Shown: positions 1 through 8,891 of the stretch, piece by piece
Layout of the letters: every line of letters begins with the position of its first letter
Numbering within the stretch: position 1 is the first letter of the stretch
From: Corallococcus interemptor
GTDB lineage: Bacteria > Myxococcota > Myxococcia > Myxococcales > Myxococcaceae
Reading direction: 5' to 3'
NCBI RefSeq assembly: GCF_003668875.1
Contig: NZ_RAWM01000015.1
Coordinates: forward strand, 1-64,000
DNA length: 64,000 nt
Notes under the pieces: model-generated
The model's input: the letters and a program-made list of their open reading frames with translations, nothing else
Told to the model about the DNA's origin: nothing
The model's database searches: none
Program-made: the position numbers and the translations under genes

Positions 1-86
1 CGCCCCGCCTGGCTGCCCGCTCGCTGCGTCAGAGGCCCCTCCCAAACCTGGATCATCCGGCCTTGGCCGCCTTCCTCCCGGGCCAA

Positions 87-104
87 CCCCCTGATTCCTG
101 GGGG
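87..104. terminator. Weak terminator-like hairpin
   Basis: A run of five C and a run of five G (87-91 and 100-104) can pair across an 8-nt loop, followed by CTTTCG. It lies just downstream of the leftward esterase gene, so it could end that operon. The stem is short and a proper U-tract is missing. The rest of 1-145 shows no gene that I can support. Confidence 0.25.
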
Positions 105-145
105 CTTTCGTCCCGGGCGGAAATCCGGCACTTCGCCGCGACGCG

Positions 146-1198
146 TCACCCAGCGGTCGAGAAGATTTCTTCCAGAGCGGCCGGGAGGCTGGTCTGCCAC
201 GCGGGGTAATTATGGCCCCCGCTGTAGGGCCGGTAGGTGGCGCGGTGCCCGGCGGCCTGGAGGACGGGCAGGATGCGCTCGTTGCCGTCCTGGAGCCCTT
301 CGAAGCGGCCGCAGTCCATCCAGACATGGAGGGGCGGCTGGCCCGCGCGGCGGGCCAGGTCGAAGACGACCATGTCGGTGCCCTCGATGGCGAAGGCGCC
401 GGACTGGGACAGCACGCGGCCGAAGACGTGGGGCAGGCGCTGGGCCGCGTAGAGCGCCATGAGGCCGCCCAGCGACGAGCCCAGCACCGCGTGCGCGCCC
501 GGCGTGCGCTGCTCGTCCACCAGGGACAGGTGCTCGCGGGCCAGGGGGAACACGCGCTGGTGGAGGAAGGCCACGGTGGCCTCGCTGCACGCGTACTCGG
601 CGGTGCGGGCCGGGCCGCCGTTGGACACGAAGGCCATGGCCACCGGGCGCATGCGGCCCGCGGCGATGAGGTTGTCCACCACCGTGGGCAGCTGCACGCG
701 CTTCAGGTAGTCGTCGCCGTCCAGCACCACCATCAGCGGCACGGGGCCCTTCACGGGCGGCGCGTAGAGGGACACCGCGCGCTTCCTCCCGACGACCCAC
801 TCGTGCGTCTCCAGCTGGTGGCGCGTCACGCGGCCCCTGGGCACGTTGCGCACGCGCTTGCCCAGCGGCGTGGCTTCGCCCCTGGGCATCCAGAAGCAGT
901 GGTTGAAGCCGCCGAAGCCGTTGTCGGAGCGGCGCGGGTTGAGGACGTCGCGCACGCGCCGGCCCTTGGCGTCCTGGAGCGCGTATTCGACGTAGGCGTC
1001 CTCGGGCAGCGCCAGCGAGCGCGCCCACAGCCCCTTGCCCACGCGCTCCAGCGGCAGGGGCGTGCCGCGCCAGTCCTGGAAGTCTCCCTGGAGGAAGACG
1101 GGGCGGGGGCCCTTCCACACGAAGGTGGCGGTGTCTCCGTCGATGAGCGGCGTGCCCTCCTTGCGCGCGCGGGCTTCCAGCGTCCGGGTGTCATCCAT
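146..1198 (-). CDS. Esterase with N-terminal E-set domain (enterochelin esterase-like)
   Basis: A 350-aa alpha/beta hydrolase of the esterase D / enterochelin esterase group. Residues about 20-85 look like a CBM48/E-set beta-sandwich (VFLQGDFQDWRG), and the hydrolase domain follows. The nucleophile elbow is GSSLGG near residue 241; the likely acid is in WMDCGRFE and the likely histidine in GGHNYPAW close to the C-terminus, so the triad seems complete. No signal peptide is visible. The start overlaps the end of the upstream SDR gene by 8 nt, so the two are translationally coupled. Substrate cannot be told from sequence; a siderophore ester is possible, but no siderophore genes are nearby. Confidence 0.85.
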   Translation of the reverse strand: MDDTRTLEARARKEGTPLIDGDTATFVWKGPRPVFLQGDFQDWRGTPLPLERVGKGLWARSLALPEDAYVEYALQDAKGRRVRDVLNPRRSDNGFGGFNHCFWMPRGEATPLGKRVRNVPRGRVTRHQLETHEWVVGRKRAVSLYAPPVKGPVPLMVVLDGDDYLKRVQLPTVVDNLIAAGRMRPVAMAFVSNGGPARTAEYACSEATVAFLHQRVFPLAREHLSLVDEQRTPGAHAVLGSSLGGLMALYAAQRLPHVFGRVLSQSGAFAIEGTDMVVFDLARRAGQPPLHVWMDCGRFEGLQDGNERILPVLQAAGHRATYRPYSGGHNYPAWQTSLPAALEEIFSTAG

Positions 1199-2123
1199 GC
1201 GTGGCTCGCTCCACGGGAGGGGACAGCAGGTCTCGCAGCGCTCCGGTCAGGTCGGGGTAGCGGAACTGGAAGCCCGCCTCCAGCGCGCGCCGGGGCATCA
1301 CCCGCTGGCCCTCCAGCGCCACGCGCGCCATCTCTCCGAAGCGCGCCTTGAGGACCAGCCCCGGCACCGTCAGCGCCGCGGGCCGCTCCAGCACCGCGCC
1401 CAGCGTGTGCGCGAAGGTCGCGTTGGTGACGGGCTCCGGCGACGTGGCGTTCACCGGGCCGGACAGGGTGGGGTGCTCCAGCGCGAAGCGCATCAGCCCG
1501 AAGAGGTCTTCCCTGTGGACCCAGCTGACGTACTGCTGGCCGTTGCCCACCTTCGCGCCCGCGCCCATCCGGAACACCGGCAGCATCCGGTGCAGTACGC
1601 CGCCCGCCGGGTGCAGCACCACGCCAATGCGCAGGCGCACCGTGCGGATGCCCGCTTCCTCCGCGCGCACGGACTCCCTCTCCCAGTCCTGGCACACGTG
1701 GGCGAGGAAGTCGTCGCCGGGCGGGTCCTCCTCCGTCAGCGTCTGCCCCGCGCGGTGGCCGCCGTAGAAGCCCACCGCCGACGCGCAGACGAAGTGCCGC
1801 ACGCACCCGGCCTGCTTCATGGCCTCCACCAGCACGCGCGTGCCCTCCGCGCGGCTCTGATGGATGCGGTGCTTCGCCTCATGCGTCCAACGTTGGTCCA
1901 CCGGCTCTCCGGCCAGGTGCACCACCCCCTCCGCCCCCGCGAGCGCGTCCGGGGACAGCGGGGTGCTCCCATCGAAGTAGGAGCCCGTCACCCCGGAGGG
2001 CAGCCGGCCCAGCGCGTGCTCCACGCTCCGGCTGAGCACGTGCACCGTGTGGCCGGCCTCCAACAAACCTTGAACAAGGCCTGGACCGAGGAAGCCGGTG
2101 GCACCGGTGCACGTCACCCTCAC
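1191..2123 (-). CDS. TIGR01777/SDR39U1-type NAD(P)-dependent epimerase
   Basis: A 310-aa short-chain dehydrogenase fold protein of the SDR39U1 (YfcH-like) family. The N-terminal TGATGFLG is the Rossmann dinucleotide-binding loop, VVHLAGEPV follows beta-4, and the C-terminal third contains the DUF1731-type tail ending in YPDLTGALRDLL, as is usual for the family. Length is typical. The gene sits in the middle of a leftward three-gene operon, overlapping its upstream neighbour by 4 nt (2120-2123) and its downstream neighbour by 8 nt. The substrate of this family is not known; a sugar-nucleotide or similar epimerase/dehydratase role is only inferred. Confidence 0.85.
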   Translation of the reverse strand: MRVTCTGATGFLGPGLVQGLLEAGHTVHVLSRSVEHALGRLPSGVTGSYFDGSTPLSPDALAGAEGVVHLAGEPVDQRWTHEAKHRIHQSRAEGTRVLVEAMKQAGCVRHFVCASAVGFYGGHRAGQTLTEEDPPGDDFLAHVCQDWERESVRAEEAGIRTVRLRIGVVLHPAGGVLHRMLPVFRMGAGAKVGNGQQYVSWVHREDLFGLMRFALEHPTLSGPVNATSPEPVTNATFAHTLGAVLERPAALTVPGLVLKARFGEMARVALEGQRVMPRRALEAGFQFRYPDLTGALRDLLSPPVERATHG

Positions 2124-2686
2124 GGTGGGTCCCCCGCGACGCCGGCCGAGGTCGTCAGGTCCTGGCCCACCAGCTGGCTCAGGGCGACGAAGAAGCGCTC
2201 CTGCTCCTCCGGCTTCATGCGGCCGGAGTGGCGGTAGACGGGCGTGCCCTCCGCGTCCAGCAGCATCACCGTGGACGTCTTCGTGGGCAGCTTCAGGGGC
2301 GCCTGGCCCAGGGTGCCCTTCAGGTCCACCAGGATGGGCACGCCAGCCTTCTTCTCCTCGTCACGCACGTACGACAGGGCGATCTCCCGCGCGGGAAAGA
2401 AGTCGTATTTCTCCAGATTGGCCACGGCGACCACGAACGCACTTTGAAGAAGGCCGCGCTCCCGTCCCCGGGTGAACAGCTCCGTCTTCAAGGGGGCGTT
2501 GAGTGTCGTGGAGTCCTTGTCCTCGTAGAAGAGGATGACGGGTTTCCCACGCCAGCGCGCCAGTTGGATCCGGTCCCCGCTGGAGGTGCTTAACGTCGCG
2601 TCCACCGGCTCCGGTTCGGGGGAGGCGCCGCTCGCGCTCCCTGCCGCCAGGGTCACCGTCAACGCACCTGTGATCCACGCCTTCAT
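2120..2686 (-). CDS. Secreted redoxin-like protein
   Basis: A 188-aa protein with an N-terminal signal peptide (MKAWITGALTVTLAAGSASG). The mature part has a thioredoxin-like pattern: RWRGKPVILFYEDKD, a central helix, a cis-Pro-like stretch GVPILVDLKGT, then VMLLDAEGTPVYRHSG. The usual CxxC is absent (the corresponding place reads EDKDST), so redox activity is doubtful. I start at the ATG at 2686, which begins a clean signal peptide and follows AGGAGG at a proper distance; a longer frame from 2752 would run into the carotenoid promoter. First gene of the leftward operon and divergent from crtE. A scaffolding or stress role is a guess. Confidence 0.7.
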   Translation of the reverse strand: MKAWITGALTVTLAAGSASGASPEPEPVDATLSTSSGDRIQLARWRGKPVILFYEDKDSTTLNAPLKTELFTRGRERGLLQSAFVVAVANLEKYDFFPAREIALSYVRDEEKKAGVPILVDLKGTLGQAPLKLPTKTSTVMLLDAEGTPVYRHSGRMKPEEQERFFVALSQLVGQDLTTSAGVAGDPP

Positions 2687-2704
2687 CGGGAGCCTCCTGT
2701 GTAC

Positions 2705-2733
2705 AAGGTTTTTACAAACCTTAGACATAGTCT
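2705..2733 (+). promoter_or_regulatory. CarA/CarH operator: two adjacent palindromes
   Basis: Two inverted repeats abut. The first is AAGGTTT-TTAC-AAACCTT (2705-2722). The second is AGAC-ATA-GTCT (2723-2733), whose last base is the first T of the TTGACA -35 box. In Myxococcus xanthus CarA binds a bipartite site made of one high-affinity palindrome upstream and a second that overlaps the -35 of the carB promoter, so the layout matches. The first palindrome is preceded by TGTACA, another inverted motif. Confidence 0.85.
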
Positions 2734-2762
2734 TGACAATCTCTGGACGCAAACGCTACCTC
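2733..2762 (+). promoter_or_regulatory. Promoter of the crt operon (PB type)
   Basis: A perfect -35 TTGACA (2733-2738) is followed 18 bp later by TACCTC (2757-2762) as a weak -10, which suits a promoter that must be strictly shut in the dark. Transcription would start near 2769, giving a leader of about 45 nt before the crtE ATG. Repression by bound CarA/CarH would occlude the -35 box. Confidence 0.75.
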
Positions 2763-2812
2763 TAGGTGCGAAGGCTGCCGCCGCCGTGCTCCCGACTTCG
2801 GAGATCCGCTGT

Positions 2813-3901
2813 ATGGCCACCCTGCTTCCCAACGTGCAGCAGACCTCCGCCGGAGCCGCGCCCCCTGAGCACGCCTGGCTGCAGCTCGTGCAGGCGCAGG
2901 TGGAGTCCGCGCTCGCCCAGCTCTTCGAGCTGCCGGACGAGCAGGGCCTGGACGCACGTTGGACACAGGCGGCGGCGCAGGCCCGGGCCTATGCGCTGCG
3001 GCCGGCGAAGCGGCTGAGGCCGGCGCTGGTGCTGGCGGGGCACGGGCTGGCGCGCGGAAGCACCTCCGTGCCGCAGGGACTGTGGCGCTTCGCCGCGGGG
3101 CTGGAGCTGCTGCACACGTTCCTGCTCATCCACGACGACGTGGCGGATCAGGCGGAGCTGCGGCGGGGCGGGCCGGTGCTGCACCGGATGCTGGCCCCGG
3201 GCCGTCCGGGCGAGGACCTGGCGGTGGTGATGGGCGACCACCTCTTCGCGCGCTCGCTGGAGGCGATGCTGGAGTCCGGGCTGCCGGGCGCCTCGCGCGT
3301 GGCGCGCTACTACCTGGGCGTGTGCCGGCACACGGCGGCGGGGCAGTACCTGGACCTGGACCTGGCGCGCGTGCCGCTGGCGGAGGTGACGCTCTTCCAG
3401 ACGCTGCGCGTGGCGCACCTCAAGACGGCGCGCTACGGCTTCTGCGCCCCGCTGGTGTGCGGCGCCATGCTGGGCGGCGCGGACGAGGCGCTGCAGCAGG
3501 GGCTGGAGCGGGTGGGGCGCTCGGTGGGGCTCGCGTACCAGCTGCGCGACGACCTCATTGGCCTGTTTGGCGACGCGGCCGTGGCGGGCAAGGCGTCCGA
3601 CGGCGACTTCATGCAGGCCAAGCGCACCTTCCCGGTGGTGGCCGCGTACGTGCGCGCCACGCCCGAGGGCCGCGAGGAGCTGGAGCGGCTGTGGGCGCTG
3701 CCGGTGGAGTGCAAGGACGACGCGGCGCTGGCCCGCGCGCGGGAGCTGGTGGAGCACTTCGGCGGCCGGGCGGCGTGTGAGCGCGCGGTGGAGCGGGCGT
3801 CGCGCGCGGCGCGGCGGAGCCTGCAGACGCTGCCCAACCCCCATGGCCTGAGGGACCTGCTGGACGCCCTCATCACCCGGCTGTCGCGTCGCGCTTCCTG
3901 A
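2813..3901 (+). CDS. crtE: Geranylgeranyl diphosphate synthase
   Basis: A 362-aa trans-isoprenyl diphosphate synthase that extends prenyl diphosphates with IPP to C20 GGPP, the precursor of phytoene. The first Asp-rich motif reads HDDVAD followed by LRRGGP, the second QLRDDLIG, both in the expected order, and the family KRLRPAL motif is present near residue 65. I choose the ATG at 2813: it lies downstream of the promoter and operator and follows GGAG by 7 nt. An in-frame GTG-type extension from 2699 would overlap the operator and is not credible. First gene of the carotenoid operon; 10 nt separate it from crtIa, the only gap in the operon. Confidence 0.95.
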   Translation: MATLLPNVQQTSAGAAPPEHAWLQLVQAQVESALAQLFELPDEQGLDARWTQAAAQARAYALRPAKRLRPALVLAGHGLARGSTSVPQGLWRFAAGLELLHTFLLIHDDVADQAELRRGGPVLHRMLAPGRPGEDLAVVMGDHLFARSLEAMLESGLPGASRVARYYLGVCRHTAAGQYLDLDLARVPLAEVTLFQTLRVAHLKTARYGFCAPLVCGAMLGGADEALQQGLERVGRSVGLAYQLRDDLIGLFGDAAVAGKASDGDFMQAKRTFPVVAAYVRATPEGREELERLWALPVECKDDAALARARELVEHFGGRAACERAVERASRAARRSLQTLPNPHGLRDLLDALITRLSRRAS

Positions 3902-3911
3902 GGACACCGTC

Positions 3912-5450
3912 ATGAGCGCACAGGGCAAGCGGGTGGTGGTGGTGGGCGCGGGGGTGGGAGGACTGGCCGCGGCGGCGAGGCTCGCGCGGCAGGGCTTCGA
4001 CGTCCAGGTCTTCGAGAAGACGCACGGCCCGGGAGGCCGCTGCAACCAGCTGAAGGTGGACGGCTTCACCTGGGACGTGGGCCCCACCGTCGTGCTGATG
4101 CCGGAGGTGTTCGAGGAGACCTTCCGCGCGCTGGGCCGCCGCATCGAGGACTACCTCACGCTGGTGCGGTGCGACCCGAACTACCGGGTGCACTTCCGCG
4201 ACGGCTCCGACGTCACCTTCACGTCCGAGCTGTGCACCATGGGCCGCGAGCTGGAGCGCATCGAGCCGGGCTGCTTCCAGCGCTACCTGGCCTTCATGGC
4301 CCAGGGCCGCGAGCAGTACCGCATCAGCCTGGACCACTTCGTGGGCCGCAACTTCAACGGGGTGAGCGACTACTTCTCCCCGGGCGTGCTGGCCAGGATT
4401 TTCAAGGCGCGCGCGCACCGCCGCATGTACGCGGACGTCAGCCGCTTCTTCCAGGACGACCGGCTGCGCGCGGCGATGACGTTCCAGACCATGTACCTGG
4501 GCGTGTCTCCCTTTGAATCGCCCGCGGTGTATGGCCTGCTGCCCTTCACCGAGCTGGGCGTGGGCATCTGGTTCCCGAAGGGCGGCCTGTATGCCATTCC
4601 GCTCGCGCTGGAGCGGCTGGCGCGCGAGGAGGGCGTGACGCTGCACTACGGCCGCGCGGTGGAGCGCATCCTCACCGGGGGCGGGCGCACCACGGGCGTG
4701 CGGCTGGAAGGCGGCGAAGTGGTGTCCGCGGATGCCGTCCTGTGCAACGCGGACCTGCCGTACGCGTACGAGAAGCTGCTGGACCCGAAGGACGCGCCGT
4801 TCAAGCGCGGGGAGAAGCTCCGCTTCACGTCCAGCGGCTACATGCTCTACCTGGGCATGAAGAAGCAGGTGCCGGGCCTGCTGCATCACAACGTGATGTT
4901 CGGCCGGGACTACGCGGGCTCGTTCGACGACATCTTCCAGCGCTTCCGCGTGCCGGAGGACCCCAGCTTCTACATCAACGTGCCCACGCGCACGGATCCG
5001 TCGCTGGCGCCGGAGGGAAAGGACTCGCTCTACGTGCTGGTCCCGGTGCCGCATCAGCACGCGGAGCTGGACTGGAAGGTGGAGGGCCCCAAGGTGCGCG
5101 CGAAGGTGTTCCAGCGCATGGCGGAGCTGGGCCACCCGGACCTGGAGGCGGACATCGAGGTGGAGCGCGTGTTCACCCCGGATGACTGGGCGGGCACGTA
5201 CAACCTGGCGCGCGGGAGCGCGTTCGGGCTGGCGCAGAACTTCTTCCAGATTGGCCCCTTCCGTCCGGCCAACGTGGACCCTCGCGTGAAGAACCTCTTC
5301 TTCGTCGGGGCCTCCACGCAGCCGGGCACGGGGCTGCCCACGGTGCTCATCTCCGCGCGGCTCGTCACCGAGCGGCTGACGGCGTGGGCGCGCAAGCAGG
5401 GCGTGACGCTGTCTCCGCGCGCGGGCGCTCCGGTGGAGGTGGCGGCATGA
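3912..5450 (+). CDS. crtIa: Phytoene desaturase CrtIa
   Basis: A 512-aa CrtI-type FAD-dependent carotene desaturase. The N-terminus has the dinucleotide fold VVVVGAGVGGLAAAARLARQ and the C-terminus the CrtI signature GASTQPGTGLPTVLISAR. In M. xanthus the second gene of this operon, CrtIa, isomerises 15-cis phytoene and desaturates it to phytofluene and zeta-carotene; the remaining steps need CrtIb (former carC), encoded elsewhere. By position and similarity this is that gene; no crtIb lies in the window. GAGG precedes the ATG. Its TGA overlaps the crtB start (ATGA). Confidence 0.92.
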   Translation: MSAQGKRVVVVGAGVGGLAAAARLARQGFDVQVFEKTHGPGGRCNQLKVDGFTWDVGPTVVLMPEVFEETFRALGRRIEDYLTLVRCDPNYRVHFRDGSDVTFTSELCTMGRELERIEPGCFQRYLAFMAQGREQYRISLDHFVGRNFNGVSDYFSPGVLARIFKARAHRRMYADVSRFFQDDRLRAAMTFQTMYLGVSPFESPAVYGLLPFTELGVGIWFPKGGLYAIPLALERLAREEGVTLHYGRAVERILTGGGRTTGVRLEGGEVVSADAVLCNADLPYAYEKLLDPKDAPFKRGEKLRFTSSGYMLYLGMKKQVPGLLHHNVMFGRDYAGSFDDIFQRFRVPEDPSFYINVPTRTDPSLAPEGKDSLYVLVPVPHQHAELDWKVEGPKVRAKVFQRMAELGHPDLEADIEVERVFTPDDWAGTYNLARGSAFGLAQNFFQIGPFRPANVDPRVKNLFFVGASTQPGTGLPTVLISARLVTERLTAWARKQGVTLSPRAGAPVEVAA

Positions 5451-6487
5451 GCGTCACCGCCTCGCCAGCGCTGATTGAGCAGGGCTACCAGCGGGCCCGC
5501 GTCGTCACCCGCCACCACGCCAAGAGCTTCTTCTTCGCGTCGTATCTCCTCTTCGGGCAGCGGAAGAAGGCGGCCTTCGCGCTGTATGCCTTCTGCCGGC
5601 GGCTGGACGACCTGGTGGACGCGGGCGAGAGCGCGCTGCCGGGCGAGGCGCCCATGGACCTGGCGACGCGCCTGGCCCGGGCTCGCGAGCGCGTGGCGGA
5701 GGTGTACCTGCCGCTGCCGGAGCTGGCGTCGAAGGAGCTGGGCCCGCCGTCCGCGCGTCAGCCGTCCGCGGACGCGCCGTCGCCCTGGGACGTGAGCGAG
5801 TTCGCGGCGCTGCGCCACTCCATCCACCACTACCGGATTCCGGAGCAGCCCTTCCAGGACCTCATCTCCGGCATGGAGATGGACCTGACGAAGGTGCGCT
5901 ACGACACGTGGGCGGAGCTGGACCTGTACTGCTACCGGGTCGCGGGTGTCGTCGGGTTGATGCTGACGCCGGTGCTGGGCTGCGAGGACGCCCGGGCGGT
6001 GGAGCCCGCGGCGGACCTGGGCCGCGCGATGCAGCTCACCAACATCCTGCGCGACGTGCGCGAGGATCTGGAGCGCGGCCGGGTGTACCTGCCCTCGGAG
6101 GAGCTGCGGGCCTTTGGCATCACCGGGGACGACCTTCGCGCGGGCCGGGTGGACGCGAAGTGGCGCGACTTCATGCGCTTCCAAATCCAGCGCGCGCGGG
6201 CGTACTACGCGCGGGCGGCGGCCGGCGTGCACTACCTCACCGGCTTTGGCAGCCAGCGCATGGTGCGGCTGATGGGCTCCATCTATGGCGACATCCTGCG
6301 CGACATCGAAGCGCGGGACTACGACGTGTTCAGTGGCCGCGCGCACACGACGACGGGTCGCAAGCTGGCGCTGACGGCGAAGGTGTTCCTGAACCCCCGC
6401 GCCGCGCTGCCGGAGGCCGCCATCGCGCTGCCTGCGTCACCCGCGCCGGTGCCGCTCTTGCCCACGGGCACGGGAGGCTCGCCGTGA
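5447..6487 (+). CDS. crtB: Phytoene synthase
   Basis: A 346-aa squalene/phytoene synthase joining two GGPP molecules head to head into phytoene. The first Asp-rich motif is FCRRLDDLVD near residue 50; the second is QLTNILRDVREDLERGRVYLP-like, with DVRED in place of the usual DVGED. The family motif YCYRVAG is also present. The start is the ATG that overlaps the crtIa stop, which removes a glycine-rich leader in the longer open frame. A Pro/Ala-rich tail of about 20 residues follows the catalytic domain. Coupled by ATGA and GTGA overlaps to both neighbours. Confidence 0.95.
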   Translation: MSVTASPALIEQGYQRARVVTRHHAKSFFFASYLLFGQRKKAAFALYAFCRRLDDLVDAGESALPGEAPMDLATRLARARERVAEVYLPLPELASKELGPPSARQPSADAPSPWDVSEFAALRHSIHHYRIPEQPFQDLISGMEMDLTKVRYDTWAELDLYCYRVAGVVGLMLTPVLGCEDARAVEPAADLGRAMQLTNILRDVREDLERGRVYLPSEELRAFGITGDDLRAGRVDAKWRDFMRFQIQRARAYYARAAAGVHYLTGFGSQRMVRLMGSIYGDILRDIEARDYDVFSGRAHTTTGRKLALTAKVFLNPRAALPEAAIALPASPAPVPLLPTGTGGSP

Positions 6488-7935
6488 AGACCTCTCGCGT
6501 GGCGGTGATTGGCGGAGGCATTGGAGGGCTGACGGCCGCGGGCCTGCTGGCGAAGGAGGGCCACGCGGTGACGCTGTTCGAGGGCGGCCCGTCGCTGGGG
6601 GGCAAGGCGCAGGCGGTGACGGTGGAGGGGCTCACGCTGGACACGGGGCCCACGCTGCTCACGTTGCCGGCGCTGGTGCGCGGCACCTTCGAGCAGCTGG
6701 ACGCGCTGGACCTGTTGCCGCCGTTCACGGAGCTGGAGCCGCAGTGCACCTACCACTTCGCGGACGGGTGCGGCTTCACGGCGTACAAGGACCTGGAGCG
6801 CATGGCGGAGAGCGCGGCGGAGCTGCGCCCCGTGGAGCGCAAGGGCGTGCACTCCTTCTACGCGGAGGCCGCGGCCATCTGGCGCGCGGCGGGCGAGCCC
6901 TACCTGGAGGCCCCCTTCGAGGGCATGGCCGGCTTCATGACGCGCGTGGCCCGCCGGGGCATTGGCGCGATGCTGGCGGGGATGAAGCTGGACACGCTTC
7001 ACCAGCTGGCGGCGAAGCACTTCCAGACCTACCACCTGCGGCAGTACGTGGGCCGCTTCGCCACCTACGCGGGCGGGTCTCCATACGCGTCCAGCGCGGC
7101 GTTCGCGCTCATCCCGCACATCGAGCATGCGTACGGTGTGCACCACGTGCGCGGTGGCATTGGCGCGCTGGTGGATGCGCTGGGGCAGGCGGTGCGGCGG
7201 CTGGGCGTGACGGTGCACCTGGACACGCGCGCCCGCTACGAGCGCATCGCCGGCGGCTACCGCGTGGAGCCCGTGGGCGAGGTGTTCGACAGCGTGGTGG
7301 TGAACGCGGATCCGCTGGCGTCGCTGCGCCGCGAATCGGAGCCGCTGTCGCTGTCCGGGTTCGTGCTGCTGCTGGAGGTCGAGGGACGCACGGCGGTGCC
7401 GCACCACACGGTGCTGTTCGGCGGGGACTACCGGAAGGAGTTCGATGAGCTCTTCGCGGGTCAGCTGGCCACGGACCCCACGGTGTACGTGTGCAACCCG
7501 TCCGCCACGGATTCGAGCATGGCGACGCCGGGCCGCACGGGGCTGTTCGTGATGGTGAACGCCCCGGCGATGCCGGTGGAGCAGGGCGCGGCGGAGCAGG
7601 CCCGGCGCGAGTGGGAGTCCGGAGCGGCGCGCGTGCGTGAGCAGATGTTCGAGAAGCTCCTGCGGTACTACCCGGCATTGAAGGGTCGCGTGCGGGTGGT
7701 GGGGCAGCGCTCGCCGGTGGACCTGGCGGCGCGCGGGGCTCCGGGCGGCTCCATCTACGGCTTCCTGCCGCACGGCCGCTTCGGTCCGTTCCGCAGGCCG
7801 CGCATCCGGGGCGGCACGCCGGGGCTGTTCTACGCGGGTGGTGGCACGCATCCGGGCGGCGGGGTGCCGCTGGTGATGCTGTCGGGCCGGTTCGCGGCGC
7901 GGATGGCGTCCGACCACCTGAGGGAGGGCGCATGA
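6484..7935 (+). CDS. crtD: Carotenoid 3,4-desaturase CrtD
   Basis: A 483-aa FAD-dependent oxidoreductase of the CrtI/CrtD family. It begins with a GTG overlapping the crtB stop and goes straight into the FAD fold VAVIGGGIGGLTAAGLLAKE. The C-terminal FAD contact is GLFYAGGGTHPGGGVPLVML. In M. xanthus the fourth gene of the operon is assigned as CrtD, the 3,4-desaturase acting on the 1-hydroxylated psi end. It differs enough from crtIa to be a separate enzyme rather than a recent duplicate. Function is from family and operon position; specificity against acyclic or monocyclic substrates is inferred. Confidence 0.88.
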   Translation: MKTSRVAVIGGGIGGLTAAGLLAKEGHAVTLFEGGPSLGGKAQAVTVEGLTLDTGPTLLTLPALVRGTFEQLDALDLLPPFTELEPQCTYHFADGCGFTAYKDLERMAESAAELRPVERKGVHSFYAEAAAIWRAAGEPYLEAPFEGMAGFMTRVARRGIGAMLAGMKLDTLHQLAAKHFQTYHLRQYVGRFATYAGGSPYASSAAFALIPHIEHAYGVHHVRGGIGALVDALGQAVRRLGVTVHLDTRARYERIAGGYRVEPVGEVFDSVVVNADPLASLRRESEPLSLSGFVLLLEVEGRTAVPHHTVLFGGDYRKEFDELFAGQLATDPTVYVCNPSATDSSMATPGRTGLFVMVNAPAMPVEQGAAEQARREWESGAARVREQMFEKLLRYYPALKGRVRVVGQRSPVDLAARGAPGGSIYGFLPHGRFGPFRRPRIRGGTPGLFYAGGGTHPGGGVPLVMLSGRFAARMASDHLREGA

Positions 7936-8891
7936 AGTCCGTGCTCGCGCAGAGTGTCCTGCCGGAGGTGGTGGAGTCGTGCGCGCTGCCCGCGCTGCCG
8001 GACGCGGCGGGGGCGTACCGCTGGTTCTACGCGGACGTGACCGCTGGCCCATACAGCGCGGTGTGCATCTTCATGCTGGGGTCGCTGTTCTCGCCGCGCT
8101 ATTCCGTCGCGGCGCGGCGCGGAGGGCATCCGCTGGCGTACAGCGCGGTGAACTTCGCGCTCTACCATCAGGGTGTGCGCAAGTTGTGGGTGCTGAGCGA
8201 GTACCCGAGCGTGGACCTGCAGGGGCCGGGACGGCTGCGGATTGGCCGCTCCACGTTGACGCACGCGGTGGACGGCACGGTGCGCATGGACGTGGACGAC
8301 GGCACGGCGCCGTGGGGCCGCCCGGTGCGCGCCAGCCTGACGCTGCGGCCGCTGACGGGGCGGGGCGCGGAGGTGCAGCTCATGCCGGGCCTGCCGCACT
8401 ACTGGCAGCCCCTGGCGCCCCGGTCGGAGGCCCGGCTGGAGGTGTCCACGCTGGGCGTGACGGCGGAGGGCATGGGCTACCACGACACGAACCACGGCCA
8501 GGAGCTGCTGGGCGCGCGGCTGTCCGGCTGGCACTGGGCGCGCACGCACCACGCGAACCAGACGGTGGTGGACTACCACCTGCCGGACGGCGTGGCGCCG
8601 GTGCGCATGGTGGCGGGGGCGAACGGCGTGGTGTGCGAGCGCGGCCCGGCTCCGGAGACGCGTCCCACGAACCTGACGGGCTGGGGCCTGCGGGTCCCCG
8701 CGAGGCTGCACACGGGCAACGAGGTGGTGGGCGAGCCGCGCCTGCTGGAGTCGTCGCCCTTCTACGCGCGGCTGGAGTCGAGGCGGGACACGCTCGACAC
8801 GATGGGCGAGGTGGCGGACTTCCGCCGCTTCCATTCCCCGTTCATCCGCTGGATGGCGCACTTCCGCACGCGCATGGGGAGGACGGCATGA
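7932..8891 (+). CDS. crtC: Carotenoid 1,2-hydratase CrtC
   Basis: A 319-aa CrtC-family protein (hydroxyneurosporene synthase type, lipocalin-like fold) that adds water across the 1,2-double bond of the psi end, making the tertiary hydroxyl that later carries the sugar. Visible family features are the N-terminal YRWFYADV, the central GYHDTNHGQE with conserved His/Asp/Glu, and GWHWARTHH, all acid/base candidates. No signal peptide. ATGA overlap with crtD upstream and glycosyltransferase downstream. Makes chemical sense just before the glycosyltransferase in the operon. Confidence 0.9.
   Translation: MKSVLAQSVLPEVVESCALPALPDAAGAYRWFYADVTAGPYSAVCIFMLGSLFSPRYSVAARRGGHPLAYSAVNFALYHQGVRKLWVLSEYPSVDLQGPGRLRIGRSTLTHAVDGTVRMDVDDGTAPWGRPVRASLTLRPLTGRGAEVQLMPGLPHYWQPLAPRSEARLEVSTLGVTAEGMGYHDTNHGQELLGARLSGWHWARTHHANQTVVDYHLPDGVAPVRMVAGANGVVCERGPAPETRPTNLTGWGLRVPARLHTGNEVVGEPRLLESSPFYARLESRRDTLDTMGEVADFRRFHSPFIRWMAHFRTRMGRTA

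Noticed and set aside
212-1351. Long plus-strand open frame opposite the esterase gene
   Set aside because: Composition is typical of an antisense frame in GC-rich DNA (Ala/Gly/Arg/His-rich, no motifs); the minus-strand frame has family motifs.
2699-2812. N-terminal extension of crtE
   Set aside because: It would translate the operator, promoter and leader; the ATG at 2813 has a ribosome binding site and matches homologs.
2762-4144. 460-aa minus-strand frame across crtE and crtIa
   Set aside because: Repetitive Arg/Gln/His-rich sequence without motifs, antisense to two well-supported genes.
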